A stretch of DNA of 64,000 nucleotides, from NCBI RefSeq assembly GCF_021440085.1, contig NZ_JAKCPW010000005.1, positions 372,001 to 436,000 of the forward strand, given 5' to 3'. The notes beneath the pieces are model-generated. The model saw only the letters and a list, made by a program, of their open reading frames with translations, was not told where the DNA came from and made no database searches. Source of the DNA: Dyadobacter sp. CY261. Lineage in GTDB: Bacteria; Bacteroidota; Bacteroidia; Cytophagales; Spirosomataceae. Shown one piece after another: positions 57,101 through 63,669 of the stretch; within the stretch, counting starts at the first letter, position 1; every line of letters begins with the position of its first letter. The position numbers and the translations under genes were made by a program.

Positions 57101-57530
57101 AATAGTGATTGATCTGGTGGCGGAGCCCCGCTTTCGAAGCATCATATTGGGTCACGTGGGGACCTTCCGCATAGAAATACACGGCGTCACCTTTGTCGAA
57201 TTTTCCATCCTCTTCACCACTAACCCAAATGGCATTCTCCATCAAAGCGTTCACATAACCGGACTTGTTGGATTGCGGTATCATCGCCCCGCCATTTCCA
57301 TAAATGCGGATACCAGCGGGGCGCACGACGGCAATGTCGACGCCCATTTCTGAAAGCAAACCTGCATCGATGCGATAAATACCGGACTCAGTCACTGCCA
57401 ATTTGAACCATTGACCGTCAGATAATACCGATTTTTGTGCGTGGGAAAAAAAGGAAATCAACAATGTCAGGCTGACCGACATTGCATAAACTGCTATTCT
57501 CCGGACATCAGCATGCTTCAACCAATGCAT
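54147..57530 (-). CDS. porU: T9SS sortase PorU (C25-family peptidase)
   Basis: The start at ATG 57530 (1127 residues) gives a signal of the form RRIAVYAMSVSLTLLISFFSHAQ; a frame 17 codons longer and ATG 57482 are alternatives. After a beta-rich N-terminal region comes the C25 domain, with His651 in NYTGHGGVSGW and Cys685 in TATCDFGRYD. The C-terminus ends in a sorting-domain-like YPNPFQKDLTFELG segment. PorU removes the C-terminal signal of T9SS cargo and joins it to lipopolysaccharide. The start overlaps the end of the SprT-like gene by 23 bases. Confidence 0.93.
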   Translation of the reverse strand: MHWLKHADVRRIAVYAMSVSLTLLISFFSHAQKSVLSDGQWFKLAVTESGIYRIDAGLLSEMGVDIAVVRPAGIRIYGNGGAMIPQSNKSGYVNALMENAIWVSGEEDGKFDKGDAVYFYAEGPHVTQYDASKAGLRHQINHYSDSSFYFITFAESNGLRIKSDAGLSVAATKTVSQFDDYWYHETESSNTLKSGREWWGEYLAGSTSGFTVDVTLPGVVASSDFKLRTSSIGAAQVPTRFIWQVNGTTVGEEPIGTVGSGTYDVKALQTGNTYTLKNAPVSGVFKINVSYNKNGQSSAEAYLDYIGLQVKRELRNYEGQQIYHFLPQVTDTVTYQFLGSSEGFRLWNITNPLMPEAIVQRDGAGAFRWTARGARSIQKYISFAPGDALPPVSWQTVGNQNIASTSTPDLLIITPPAWEREANRLAGFRNARDGLDVRVVTTHQIYNEYASGRPDITAIRDFVKELYHKTPGKLKYLLLFGDATYDYRNLLQNQSPGQRAGWMPVYESRESLNPVYTYSSDDYFGFMDANEGDWNENTAGDHTVDIGIGRLPVKSLEEAKIVVDKLIRHESSVGMWKNTVRFVADDGDGNIHQRHADQLADLIQDRMFSVRSFIDEVPQTTTDAGQKAPAINRAIRSAIDQGTLILNYTGHGGVSGWAEEQVLTLSDMLSARGMDNLPLLITATCDFGRYDDPGVVSGAELMVLSPKGAAIGAISTTRPVYSSTNFALNKAFYEALLNAKSGQRLGDFFLQTKNNALAGSLNRNFTLLADPSMILTPGKRSIRWAALPDTLRALQKVTLGGEIFDPATNMVDVSFNGTARVVIYDKPIEFRTLGNEGNPETYTEFRSKLFDGSVSVKEGRFQSTLQMPKDIDYRAGTGRASIYAVRGDSISDASAQLAVIVGGSAPQQTDTIPPKLAGYLNTPAFRDGDTVEPSSSLVLRMSDESGINISRAGIGHDITMTLNDTLTVVLNDYYVADLNNYQSGAIIYPLENLPAGKYIVRAKVWDAYTNFSEIAFGFLVGPAKGIQLNAFKVYPNPFQKDLTFELGHDRANEDVELIFNILLINGQLLGTYKKLYYNSEPVIREMWDLAQWVKAIPVGESLVYHLRIRSLKDNSTDQKAGKLIRSP

Positions 57531-58122
57531 GAGCAGGGATCGTGTAGAGACGCTGAGAGGCCTTGTCCGTGCAGAGTACACGCGTGCGCCGAAGCGTTCC
57601 GCGTGTAAAAAGCCTGTCCTGAAAAACGAAACTCGTTCCTTCGTCCAACTGAAAAAGACATACTTTACCGGTAATCAATTCCTGCTCATCGTGCTTTCTG
57701 AGTGCATTAAAAAGTTTCTGGTCACCGCCGGTCGATGCAGCGGGGTTTTGAGCATAACGAAGCAAATGAACGAGAATGTCTGCGGGAAAGATACTTTCGC
57801 GCATGACCGGCAGCAGCAACTCCCGGAACTCGTGCTTCCATTCGGCACCGTGTGGCGCTACCCTTCTTCTGCCACGACCTTTATATTTATAATGCACAAT
57901 GCAATGTGCGACTTCGTGCAGGTATGTAATCAGAAAACTATAAGGATTAAGATTTGCATTAACCGTGATCCGCGGTACTATACCGGGTTTTACGGTGAAA
58001 TCACCGAGGCGGGTGCGGCGTGGACGCGAAAGAAAAAAATCAAACCGGTGGGTGCGGTACAACTCCTGGCAATATTCAGCTGCCGCATCTGGCACATACG
58101 ACCCCAAAGACATGTTTTTCAT
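57508..58122 (-). CDS. SprT-like zinc-binding domain protein
   Basis: The start at ATG 58122 (204 residues, MKNMSLGSYVPDAA) is chosen because the in-frame sequence further up reads through a terminator and the antisense of a low-complexity gene. The SprT signature is YLHEVAHCIVHYKYKGRGRRRVAPHGAEWKHEFRELL: HEVAH at residues 69-73 and a third His in HGAEWK. Related proteins are DNA-protein-crosslink proteases (SPRTN) or ribosome-linked SprT; the bacterial role is unclear. It lies immediately upstream of porU on the same strand, overlapping its start. Confidence 0.86.
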   Translation of the reverse strand: MKNMSLGSYVPDAAAEYCQELYRTHRFDFFLSRPRRTRLGDFTVKPGIVPRITVNANLNPYSFLITYLHEVAHCIVHYKYKGRGRRRVAPHGAEWKHEFRELLLPVMRESIFPADILVHLLRYAQNPAASTGGDQKLFNALRKHDEQELITGKVCLFQLDEGTSFVFQDRLFTRGTLRRTRVLCTDKASQRLYTIPAHALVEAC

Positions 58123-58138
58123 CCTCGAATAAAAAAAG

Positions 58139-58164
58139 AAAAGCCCTATTTTCATAGGGCTTTT
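58139..58164 (-). terminator. Intrinsic terminator of the small lipoprotein gene
   Basis: On the minus strand AAAAGCCCTAT and ATAGGGCTTTT flank a GAAA tetraloop and are followed by a run of seven T. It stops transcription 26 bases beyond the lipoprotein gene and lies just upstream of the SprT-like gene. Confidence 0.9.
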
Positions 58165-58189
58165 CAAGATTTTCGACTTGTACGTCTGA

Positions 58190-58378
58190 TTACTTTTTAG
58201 TTGTATCAGCAGCAGTAGTGTCAGCAGCAACAGTTGTGTCAACCGCAGCAGTAGTATCAACTGCAGGAGTTTCAACAGTTACAGCAGTAGTATCAGCTGA
58301 TTCGTCAGCAGGTTTGCTAGTACAAGCAGCGAAAGCTACCATCCCGGCAACAAACGCAAATGCAAAGAATTTTTTCAT
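58190..58378 (-). CDS. Small Thr/Asp-rich lipoprotein
   Basis: 62 residues. MKKFFAFAFVAGMVAFAAC is a clear lipoprotein signal with lipobox AFAAC. The remaining 43 residues are low complexity, mostly Ala, Thr, Val and Asp, with repeated VDTT/ADTT units, and end in KK. No domain is recognised. Such short acidic lipoproteins are often very abundant in Bacteroidota, but nothing here shows expression level. It stands alone with its own terminator. Confidence 0.8.
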   Translation of the reverse strand: MKKFFAFAFVAGMVAFAACTSKPADESADTTAVTVETPAVDTTAAVDTTVAADTTAADTTKK

Positions 58379-58527
58379 TTCTTGGGTGTAATTAAGGTTC
58401 GGTGTAAAGGTAATACCATCGAATTGAATATTCCTAAATTTTGAGTTTGTATTTTTCCAAGAACTTAAAATTTCCTTAGAAAATTCTTGATCCGCTTTAA
58501 TTTATCCTATTAATTCTAACATTCCCC

Positions 58528-59301
58528 CTAAACACTTTCCAGTTTTTCATTGAATGCCCTGACACACGCAGCGATTTCGGGCAACAACTCCTGATTAGCT
58601 TCAATGCCGTTACCGACAACAATCACATCTGCGCCTGCATTCAATGCACTATCCGCCTTTTCATAAGAATCGATACCACCACCGACGATAATCGGCGTGT
58701 CCACAGTGGCGCGTACAGCTGCGATGGTTTCGGCAGGAACCGGGAACTGGGCACCACTGCCCGCGTCTAGAAAAATATTTTTAAGCCCCAGGTATTCACC
58801 GGCGAGCGCGGTGCACGCTGCAATGCCCGGTTTGTCACGGGGCAGCGGAGTAGTATTGCTAATGTAAGATACGGTGGTGAGCTTGCCACTTTCGATAAGC
58901 ATATAGCCTGTCGGCAGCACTTCGAGGCCGCTTCTTTTTAGCAACGGTGCAGCAATAACGTGTTGCCCTATAAGCAATTCAGGATTGCGGCCGGATATCA
59001 GCGATAACAGCAGGATTGCATCGGCGCCAGGTTCGATGTGCAGGCTGCTACCAGGGAAAAGAATGGCCGGAATGGCCGTGTATTCATGAATAGCGGCGAT
59101 CAGCTTATCGATCGCATAGTTAGTAATGAGGCTTCCGCCCACAAAAAAAAAGTCAACGCCGTGCCCAGCCGCGTATTCGAGGAATTTCGGGAAAGTGGAA
59201 AGGTTGATTTTATCCGGATCAAGGAGAACAGCAAACGATTTCCTTTTTTCTGCTTTACGTTCGGAAAGGAGGTCTGCGATTTGATGTTTCGCTGCTTTCA
59301 T
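58528..59301 (-). CDS. Geranylgeranylglyceryl phosphate synthase (PcrB/GGGPS family)
   Basis: 257 residues, a TIM barrel. SFAVLLDPDKINL carries the glycerol-1-phosphate-side Asp, and VDFFFVGGSLITNYAIDKLI, LLPTGYMLIESG-like and PIIVGGGIDSYEKADSALNAGADVIVVGNGIE hold the phosphate loops. Archaea use this enzyme for ether lipids; Bacteroidota have a distinct group II form that makes heptaprenyl- or geranylgeranyl-glyceryl phosphate. The end product in these bacteria is not established. Its ATG overlaps the stop of the upstream membrane-protein gene by 4 bases (ATGA). Confidence 0.9.
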   Translation of the reverse strand: MKAAKHQIADLLSERKAEKRKSFAVLLDPDKINLSTFPKFLEYAAGHGVDFFFVGGSLITNYAIDKLIAAIHEYTAIPAILFPGSSLHIEPGADAILLLSLISGRNPELLIGQHVIAAPLLKRSGLEVLPTGYMLIESGKLTTVSYISNTTPLPRDKPGIAACTALAGEYLGLKNIFLDAGSGAQFPVPAETIAAVRATVDTPIIVGGGIDSYEKADSALNAGADVIVVGNGIEANQELLPEIAACVRAFNEKLESV

Positions 59302-59705
59302 TCGGTTTTTCGTTCGTCTTCAATAAAATGTTTTAGCTTCTGGCGCGCCCACCCCACAGCCAATGTCCAGGCTAAACTTTGAACGGCTTGTCCGACCGCA
59401 GACTGGGTTTTGATTTTGGAGATTTTCACTTTATCAACAGGCACAACCGGTTCTACCAAAATTTCCTTTTTCTTTTTCCCTTTTGGCAATAGCGCATTCA
59501 TCACTACGAAAGTGGTCGCGACGACCCCACCGATCACCAGCGCTTGCTTTCCGTAAGTAGTGGCTTCCTTTTTAAGCCCGCTCCACTGTGTTTCCAGCTT
59601 TTCGCGGTACAGATCGGCGTCCTGCACCAGACCTTCTTTGTCCTTGTCCGTATCGGATGAAAACGGCTTGGTGATTTTTACCGAAGAATCTGTTGAAGAA
59701 CTCAT
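59298..59705 (-). CDS. Small membrane protein, unknown function
   Basis: 135 residues. A charged N-terminal half (about 1-50) is followed by one membrane segment, QALVIGGVVATTFVVMNALLP (about 53-73), then KGKKKK and a second, amphipathic stretch AVQSLAWTLAVGWARQKLKHFI. No family is recognised. Its stop overlaps the start of the GGGPS gene by four bases, so the two proteins are probably made in similar amounts and may act together. It follows two holin-like genes on the same strand. Confidence 0.72.
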   Translation of the reverse strand: MSSSTDSSVKITKPFSSDTDKDKEGLVQDADLYREKLETQWSGLKKEATTYGKQALVIGGVVATTFVVMNALLPKGKKKKEILVEPVVPVDKVKISKIKTQSAVGQAVQSLAWTLAVGWARQKLKHFIEDERKTE

Positions 59706-59802
59706 CTCAAATCTGTTTAAATAGTGCCCTGAGAATTTTCAAAAGGAATCCAAAAATAGCAATTCAGAGAAACTTATTGCCAAATAAAGCAGCCAAAAAG
59801 CA

Positions 59803-60141
59803 TTATTCCTCTTTCACACTGACAAAACGAACGATTATTTTCCGGATCAGCCGGATCCATGTTTCCTTCCAGATGATGATGGCCGTAAGCTTAACGATGA
59901 AAACGCCGAGCAATATAACGAAGCCCAGGTAGTCGCTATGAAGCCACTTGTTTAGGAACGTACCTAATAGTATAACGAGCAGAATCAGGATCGTAAGGCC
60001 TATGCAAAGCAATATGGCCGCGTAAATCCCCATTACGACAGCCCGCTCGATCTTATCACGGGTTTCAATCTTAAATAGGTCGATCCGCGTTTCGAAATAT
60101 TTAAAAAGGGTGTCCTTGATTTCTTCCAGTTGACTTAGCAT
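59803..60141 (-). CDS. YqjE/phage holin 3-6-type membrane protein
   Basis: The start at ATG 60141 (112 residues, MLSQLEEIKDTLFKYFETRIDLFKIETRDKIER) avoids overlap with the next gene. The N-terminal amphipathic helix and two hydrophobic segments (about 35-62 and 68-90) match the Phage_holin_3_6/YqjE family. Despite the family name, most members are not phage genes; no lysin or phage gene is nearby. The role is unknown, possibly membrane-stress related. Confidence 0.8.
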   Translation of the reverse strand: MLSQLEEIKDTLFKYFETRIDLFKIETRDKIERAVVMGIYAAILLCIGLTILILLVILLGTFLNKWLHSDYLGFVILLGVFIVKLTAIIIWKETWIRLIRKIIVRFVSVKEE

Positions 60142-60200
60142 AGCGGTAATTTTCAAATCATGTGAAAAGATTTTGTGCCTTACGACAGACTTTCCCCACA

Positions 60201-60536
60201 TCAATCTAAAAACATACCAAGGATTGCCGAAACGATCGAAACCACCAGGCCAAAGAACAGTGCAGGAATGAAACCGTCTATCCGAAACCCGTCTACAAGC
60301 GATGCTGCGAGGTAAATGATGAAAACATTGATGACGAAATAGAAGATCCCCAGCGTAAGAATGGTAATGGGCAGTGCGAGGATCTGGAGGACAGGTTTGA
60401 GGAAGGTGTTGAGAATACCCAGCACAATGGCGACTATAATGGCCGTTCCGGTGCTGGCAACTACAACCCCCGGAACCAAGTTTGCGGCAACGATTATCGC
60501 CAAAGTACTGATAACAAGACGTAGGAGTAACTTCAT
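60201..60536 (-). CDS. Phage holin 4-2-family (YvlD-like) membrane protein
   Basis: The start at ATG 60536 (111 residues, MKLLLRLVIS) is chosen; the longer frame overlaps hisIE. Four hydrophobic segments are visible, with the family motif GILNTFLKPVLQILALPITILTLGIFYFVINVFIIYLAA. Members are small four-helix membrane proteins (YvlD), some stress-induced; the phage holin label is historical. It follows hisIE by 13 bases and probably lies on the same transcript. Confidence 0.85.
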   Translation of the reverse strand: MKLLLRLVISTLAIIVAANLVPGVVVASTGTAIIVAIVLGILNTFLKPVLQILALPITILTLGIFYFVINVFIIYLAASLVDGFRIDGFIPALFFGLVVSIVSAILGMFLD

Positions 60537-60549
60537 ACGGATCTGGTTT

Positions 60550-61191
60550 TTATTGATGACGGCTACGAAGTACGTCAATTACCTCATCTAAGTCAATGTT
60601 TTTTTGTTCGAGCAGAACAAGCAAATGGAACAGCAAATCCGACACTTCGCTCTTGAAAAGATGGTCGTCGTTATCCTTCGATTCAATCACCACTTCCACC
60701 GCTTCCTCCCCCACTTTCTGCGCGATTTTATTAATCCCTTTTTTGAAGAGACTACTCGTATAAGACTCTTCCGAAGGATTGAGTTTTCGTTCACGTATTA
60801 CTTCTTTTTGAAGGTAGTTCAGGAAAGCAGCCTCGCCCGAACGTGTGTCAGCAATTTCCGGCTGGCTATTTTTTTCCCCAAAACAAGTATCCGCACCGGT
60901 GTGACAAACCGGGCCTGCGGGTGTCGCCTTGATCAACAAGGTATCGCCGTCACAATCTGCCGCAATTTCGTTTACAAACAAGAAATTGCCCGATGTTTCA
61001 CCCTTCGTCCACAGGCGTTGCTTGCTCCGGCTGAAAAATGTAACGGTACCTTGCTGCCTCGTTACGTCCAATGCTTCTGCATTCATGTAGCCAAGCATCA
61101 GCACTTTACCGGTGTGTACGTCCTGGATAATGGCCGGCACAAGCCCGTCGGCCGATTTATTAAAGTCAATGGATGAAAACGTCTCGCTCAT
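60550..61191 (-). CDS. hisIE: Bifunctional phosphoribosyl-AMP cyclohydrolase / phosphoribosyl-ATP diphosphatase
   Basis: 213 residues. The N-terminal HisI part (about 1-110) contains LMLGYMNAEALDVTRQQGTVTFFSRSKQRLWTKGETSGN and the metal ligands DCDGDTLLIKATPAGPVCHTGADTCF. The C-terminal HisE part (about 115-213) contains SYTSSLFKKGINKIAQKVGEEAVEVVIE and the helical EADSDL-like DLLFHLLVLLEQ. It performs steps 2 and 3 of histidine synthesis. It follows hisF by 92 bases on the same strand. Confidence 0.96.
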   Translation of the reverse strand: MSETFSSIDFNKSADGLVPAIIQDVHTGKVLMLGYMNAEALDVTRQQGTVTFFSRSKQRLWTKGETSGNFLFVNEIAADCDGDTLLIKATPAGPVCHTGADTCFGEKNSQPEIADTRSGEAAFLNYLQKEVIRERKLNPSEESYTSSLFKKGINKIAQKVGEEAVEVVIESKDNDDHLFKSEVSDLLFHLLVLLEQKNIDLDEVIDVLRSRHQ

Positions 61192-61283
61192 TTGTTATTG
61201 TTCAATTAAAACACCCGCTCGGACCACAGCATTGGGGCTTGCTGGCCACCCGGGTTGATTGTGTTTGATAAAACTTCGCGCCG

Positions 61284-62057
61284 TTACCGGGTAATCCGGA
61301 TCGGCAGGTCTTTGTTTTTGAGATAATCTTTCAAATCCGGAATATCGATTTCCCGAAAGTGGAAAATGCTTGCTGCTAATCCGGCATCGGCCTTTCCTTT
61401 GGTAAATACGTCATAGAAATGCTCCATATTGCCCGCGCCACCGGATGCTATTACAGGGATATTGGCATTACCCGAAATGGTCGCAGTCAATTCAAGCGCG
61501 AAACCGGCCTTGGTTCCGTCCGTATCCATCGATGTTAACAGGATCTCTCCCGCCCCGCGCTCCTCCACTTCCTTCGCCCAGGGTATCGAACGGATTTCCG
61601 TCGCCTTCCTGCCTCCATGCGTGTGGACAATGTGCTCATGGCCACTTTCCGTTTCAATGTAACGCGTATCGATGGCGACAACAATGCACTGGCTGCCAAA
61701 TTCGAGAGACAGCTCATTGATCAGATCCCGGTTCCGCACCGCAGCCGAATTAATCGAAACTTTGTCGGCACCTGCATGCAGCAACGCGGACACGTCTGCA
61801 ATCGACGAAATGCCACCACCGACTGTAAAAGGAATATTGATGGTCTGCGCTACTCTGCGAACGAGATCGATAAATGTCGAACGACCGTCGACAGTGGCCG
61901 TAATGTCAAGGTAAACCAGTTCGTCGGCCCCCTGCGCGGCGTATAATGCGCCGAGTTCGACAGCGTCACCCGCGTCACGCAAGTTCACAAAATTAACCCC
62001 TTTGACCGTCCGGCCGTCTTTCACATCGAGACAGGGAATGATTCGTTTTGTAAGCAT
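61284..62057 (-). CDS. hisF: Imidazole glycerol phosphate synthase, cyclase subunit
   Basis: 257 residues, a TIM barrel. RIIPCLDVKDGRTVKGVNF contains the catalytic Asp of strand 1, and GGGISSIADVSALLHAGADKVSINSAA and VIASGGAGNMEHFYDVF are the phosphate-binding loops; the second catalytic Asp lies in LLTSMDTDGTKAGF. With HisH it makes imidazole-glycerol phosphate and AICAR. It follows hisA by 3 bases. Confidence 0.97.
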   Translation of the reverse strand: MLTKRIIPCLDVKDGRTVKGVNFVNLRDAGDAVELGALYAAQGADELVYLDITATVDGRSTFIDLVRRVAQTINIPFTVGGGISSIADVSALLHAGADKVSINSAAVRNRDLINELSLEFGSQCIVVAIDTRYIETESGHEHIVHTHGGRKATEIRSIPWAKEVEERGAGEILLTSMDTDGTKAGFALELTATISGNANIPVIASGGAGNMEHFYDVFTKGKADAGLAASIFHFREIDIPDLKDYLKNKDLPIRITR

Positions 62058-62060
62058 ATA

Positions 62061-62783
62061 TTAAACTGAAAAACGCTGTAAATCGGTCAGGCTTATCCGG
62101 TTTTCGTAGATGGCTTTACCGATGATCACGCCGTAAATGTTCATTTCCGCCAGTTTTTCCACATCCTCGATCCCTGCGATCCCTCCGCTGGCGATGATAT
62201 TCAGGTCAGGACATTTATCCTGAAGGTTTTTGTATAAATCAAAGGAAGGACCTTGCAGCAGGCCATCCTTCGCGACATCAGTACTAACCGTGTATTTCAC
62301 CCCTTTCTCCACATATTCTTCCACAAAATCATACACCCAAATGGACGTGCCTTCCTCCCAGCCACTTACCGCGATCTTCTCATTCTTGGCATCCGCTCCG
62401 AGGATGATCTTTTCGCCTCCGTATGTTTTCAGCCAATGTTCGAATAACTCGGGCTGCTTTACGGCGACGCTACCCCCAGTAACCTGCTTTGCGCCGCTTT
62501 CGAATACAATTTTCAGATCATCATCCGATTGAACACCGCCACCGAAATCGATATGCAATGAGGTTTGGGAGGCTATTTTTTCCAATACTTTCCAATTGAC
62601 GACCTTTTTAGCCTTTGCACCGTCAAGGTCAACTAAATGCAATCTTTTTAAACCTGCATCCTCAAACTGTAACGCTACTTCCAGCGGGTTTTCATTATAA
62701 ATCTTTTTCTGACCATAATCGCCCTGGGTAAGACGAACGCATTTGCCTTCAATCAGGTCGATAGCGGGAATAACATGGATCAT
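62061..62783 (-). CDS. hisA: ProFAR isomerase
   Basis: 240 residues, a TIM barrel homologous to HisF. IPAIDLIEGKCVRLTQGDYG carries the first catalytic Asp, DFGGGVQSDDDLKIVFESGAKQVTGGSVAV the phosphate loop, and YTVSTDVAKDGLLQGPSFDLY the second Asp. It isomerises ProFAR to PRFAR in histidine synthesis. It is preceded by hisH by 19 bases. Confidence 0.97.
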   Translation of the reverse strand: MIHVIPAIDLIEGKCVRLTQGDYGQKKIYNENPLEVALQFEDAGLKRLHLVDLDGAKAKKVVNWKVLEKIASQTSLHIDFGGGVQSDDDLKIVFESGAKQVTGGSVAVKQPELFEHWLKTYGGEKIILGADAKNEKIAVSGWEEGTSIWVYDFVEEYVEKGVKYTVSTDVAKDGLLQGPSFDLYKNLQDKCPDLNIIASGGIAGIEDVEKLAEMNIYGVIIGKAIYENRISLTDLQRFSV

Positions 62784-62802
62784 GGGTTAGGGCAGGCGGT
62801 TA

Positions 62803-63390
62803 TTAAATTTTAAGAAAATTTTCAAGTATTTGCTGGCCTGCATTCCCGCTGATTTCGCAGTGGAACTGGGCGGCGTAAAAGTTGTCTTTGTGCAGCATTG
62901 CGCTGAATGGTAATGCGTAATCGCAGCTCGCTACAGTGTATTCGCAAACCGGTGCGGCATAACTGTGTACAAAATAGAGATATGCATTGTCTGGCACTCC
63001 GTCCGTCAATGGCGATTGGTAATCCGAGATATTATTCCAACCCATATGCGGCACTTTCAAACCGGCAGATGCTGGAAATCGCTTCACATCCACATCGAAG
63101 ATACCCATGCATTCGGTATTGTTCTCTTCAGAAAACCGGCACATAAGCTGCATTCCTATGCATGTCCCAAATACGGGCTGTTTCAATGAAGGGATTACTT
63201 TATCGAGACCTACATTTCGCAAATAGCTCATGGTGGTACTAGCCTCGCCCACGCCCGGGAATATTACCTTGTCGGCGGAGCGGATCTCGGCTTCATCGTC
63301 GGTATAAAGATAACTCGCGCCAATGCGGTCGAGCGCGTACATGACCGACTGCACGTTGCCTGCATTGTATTTGATAATGACGGTTTTCAT
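62803..63390 (-). CDS. hisH: Imidazole glycerol phosphate synthase, glutamine amidotransferase subunit
   Basis: 195 residues, a class I glutaminase. The nucleophile is Cys in PVFGTCIGMQLMC, and the His/Glu pair is in FYAAQFHCEISGN. It feeds ammonia to HisF. It is the first gene of this his cluster; hisG, hisD, hisC and hisB are not in the window, so the pathway genes are split. Upstream lies a leader with a mini-ORF and a terminator. Confidence 0.96.
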   Translation of the reverse strand: MKTVIIKYNAGNVQSVMYALDRIGASYLYTDDEAEIRSADKVIFPGVGEASTTMSYLRNVGLDKVIPSLKQPVFGTCIGMQLMCRFSEENNTECMGIFDVDVKRFPASAGLKVPHMGWNNISDYQSPLTDGVPDNAYLYFVHSYAAPVCEYTVASCDYALPFSAMLHKDNFYAAQFHCEISGNAGQQILENFLKI

Positions 63391-63416
63391 ACCATTTTAT
63401 GCTTGAAATCGACAAT

Positions 63417-63445
63417 AAAAAAGCCCGATCTTAACAATCGGGCTT
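63417..63445 (-). terminator. Intrinsic terminator in the his leader (candidate attenuator)
   Basis: On the minus strand AGCCCGAT pairs with ATCGGGCT around a seven-base loop and is followed by a T-run. No minus-strand gene ends before it, and it stands only about 30 bases in front of hisH. A terminator in this place suggests transcription attenuation of hisHAFIE. Confidence 0.7.
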
Positions 63446-63496
63446 CATGGGATACTATGTATTCAACCTTATTACAACACTACTTGCAAAAACACA

Positions 63497-63559
63497 TCAC
63501 CCTAGACGTCCGATAACCCGAAGGCCACGATGCAAATGATATGTTTCAGCTGTTAACAT
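63497..63559 (-). promoter_or_regulatory. Candidate leader mini-ORF and structured leader of the his genes
   Basis: A 20-codon frame (ATG 63557-63559, TGA 63497-63499) encodes a peptide with His at positions 8 and 10 (TYHLHRG). The same RNA can fold a hairpin with a CC-UUCG-GG loop enclosed by CATC/GATG pairing. A minus-strand TACATTTG (63564-63571) fits a -7 box immediately upstream, so transcription could start at or near the ATG. With the terminator at 63417 it looks like an attenuator, but only two His codons are present; whether it is translated is not shown. Confidence 0.4.
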
Positions 63560-63669
63560 GCCACAAATGTAAGTAATATTTACAATATGAGGATAAATCC
63601 ATCGTAAATATTACATTAAAATTTGCTTAGAAATCTTCTTACCTTGCAGTCAACAAATGGCGCTGAACC

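Noticed and set aside
58123..58275. N-terminal Leu-rich extension of the SprT-like protein
   Set aside because: It is the antisense reading of the Thr/Ala-rich lipoprotein gene and crosses its terminator; the SprT domain needs only the part from 58122.
59803..60536. Two holin-like genes that might mark a prophage
   Set aside because: No lysin, integrase, capsid or tail genes nearby; both families are common chromosomal membrane proteins.
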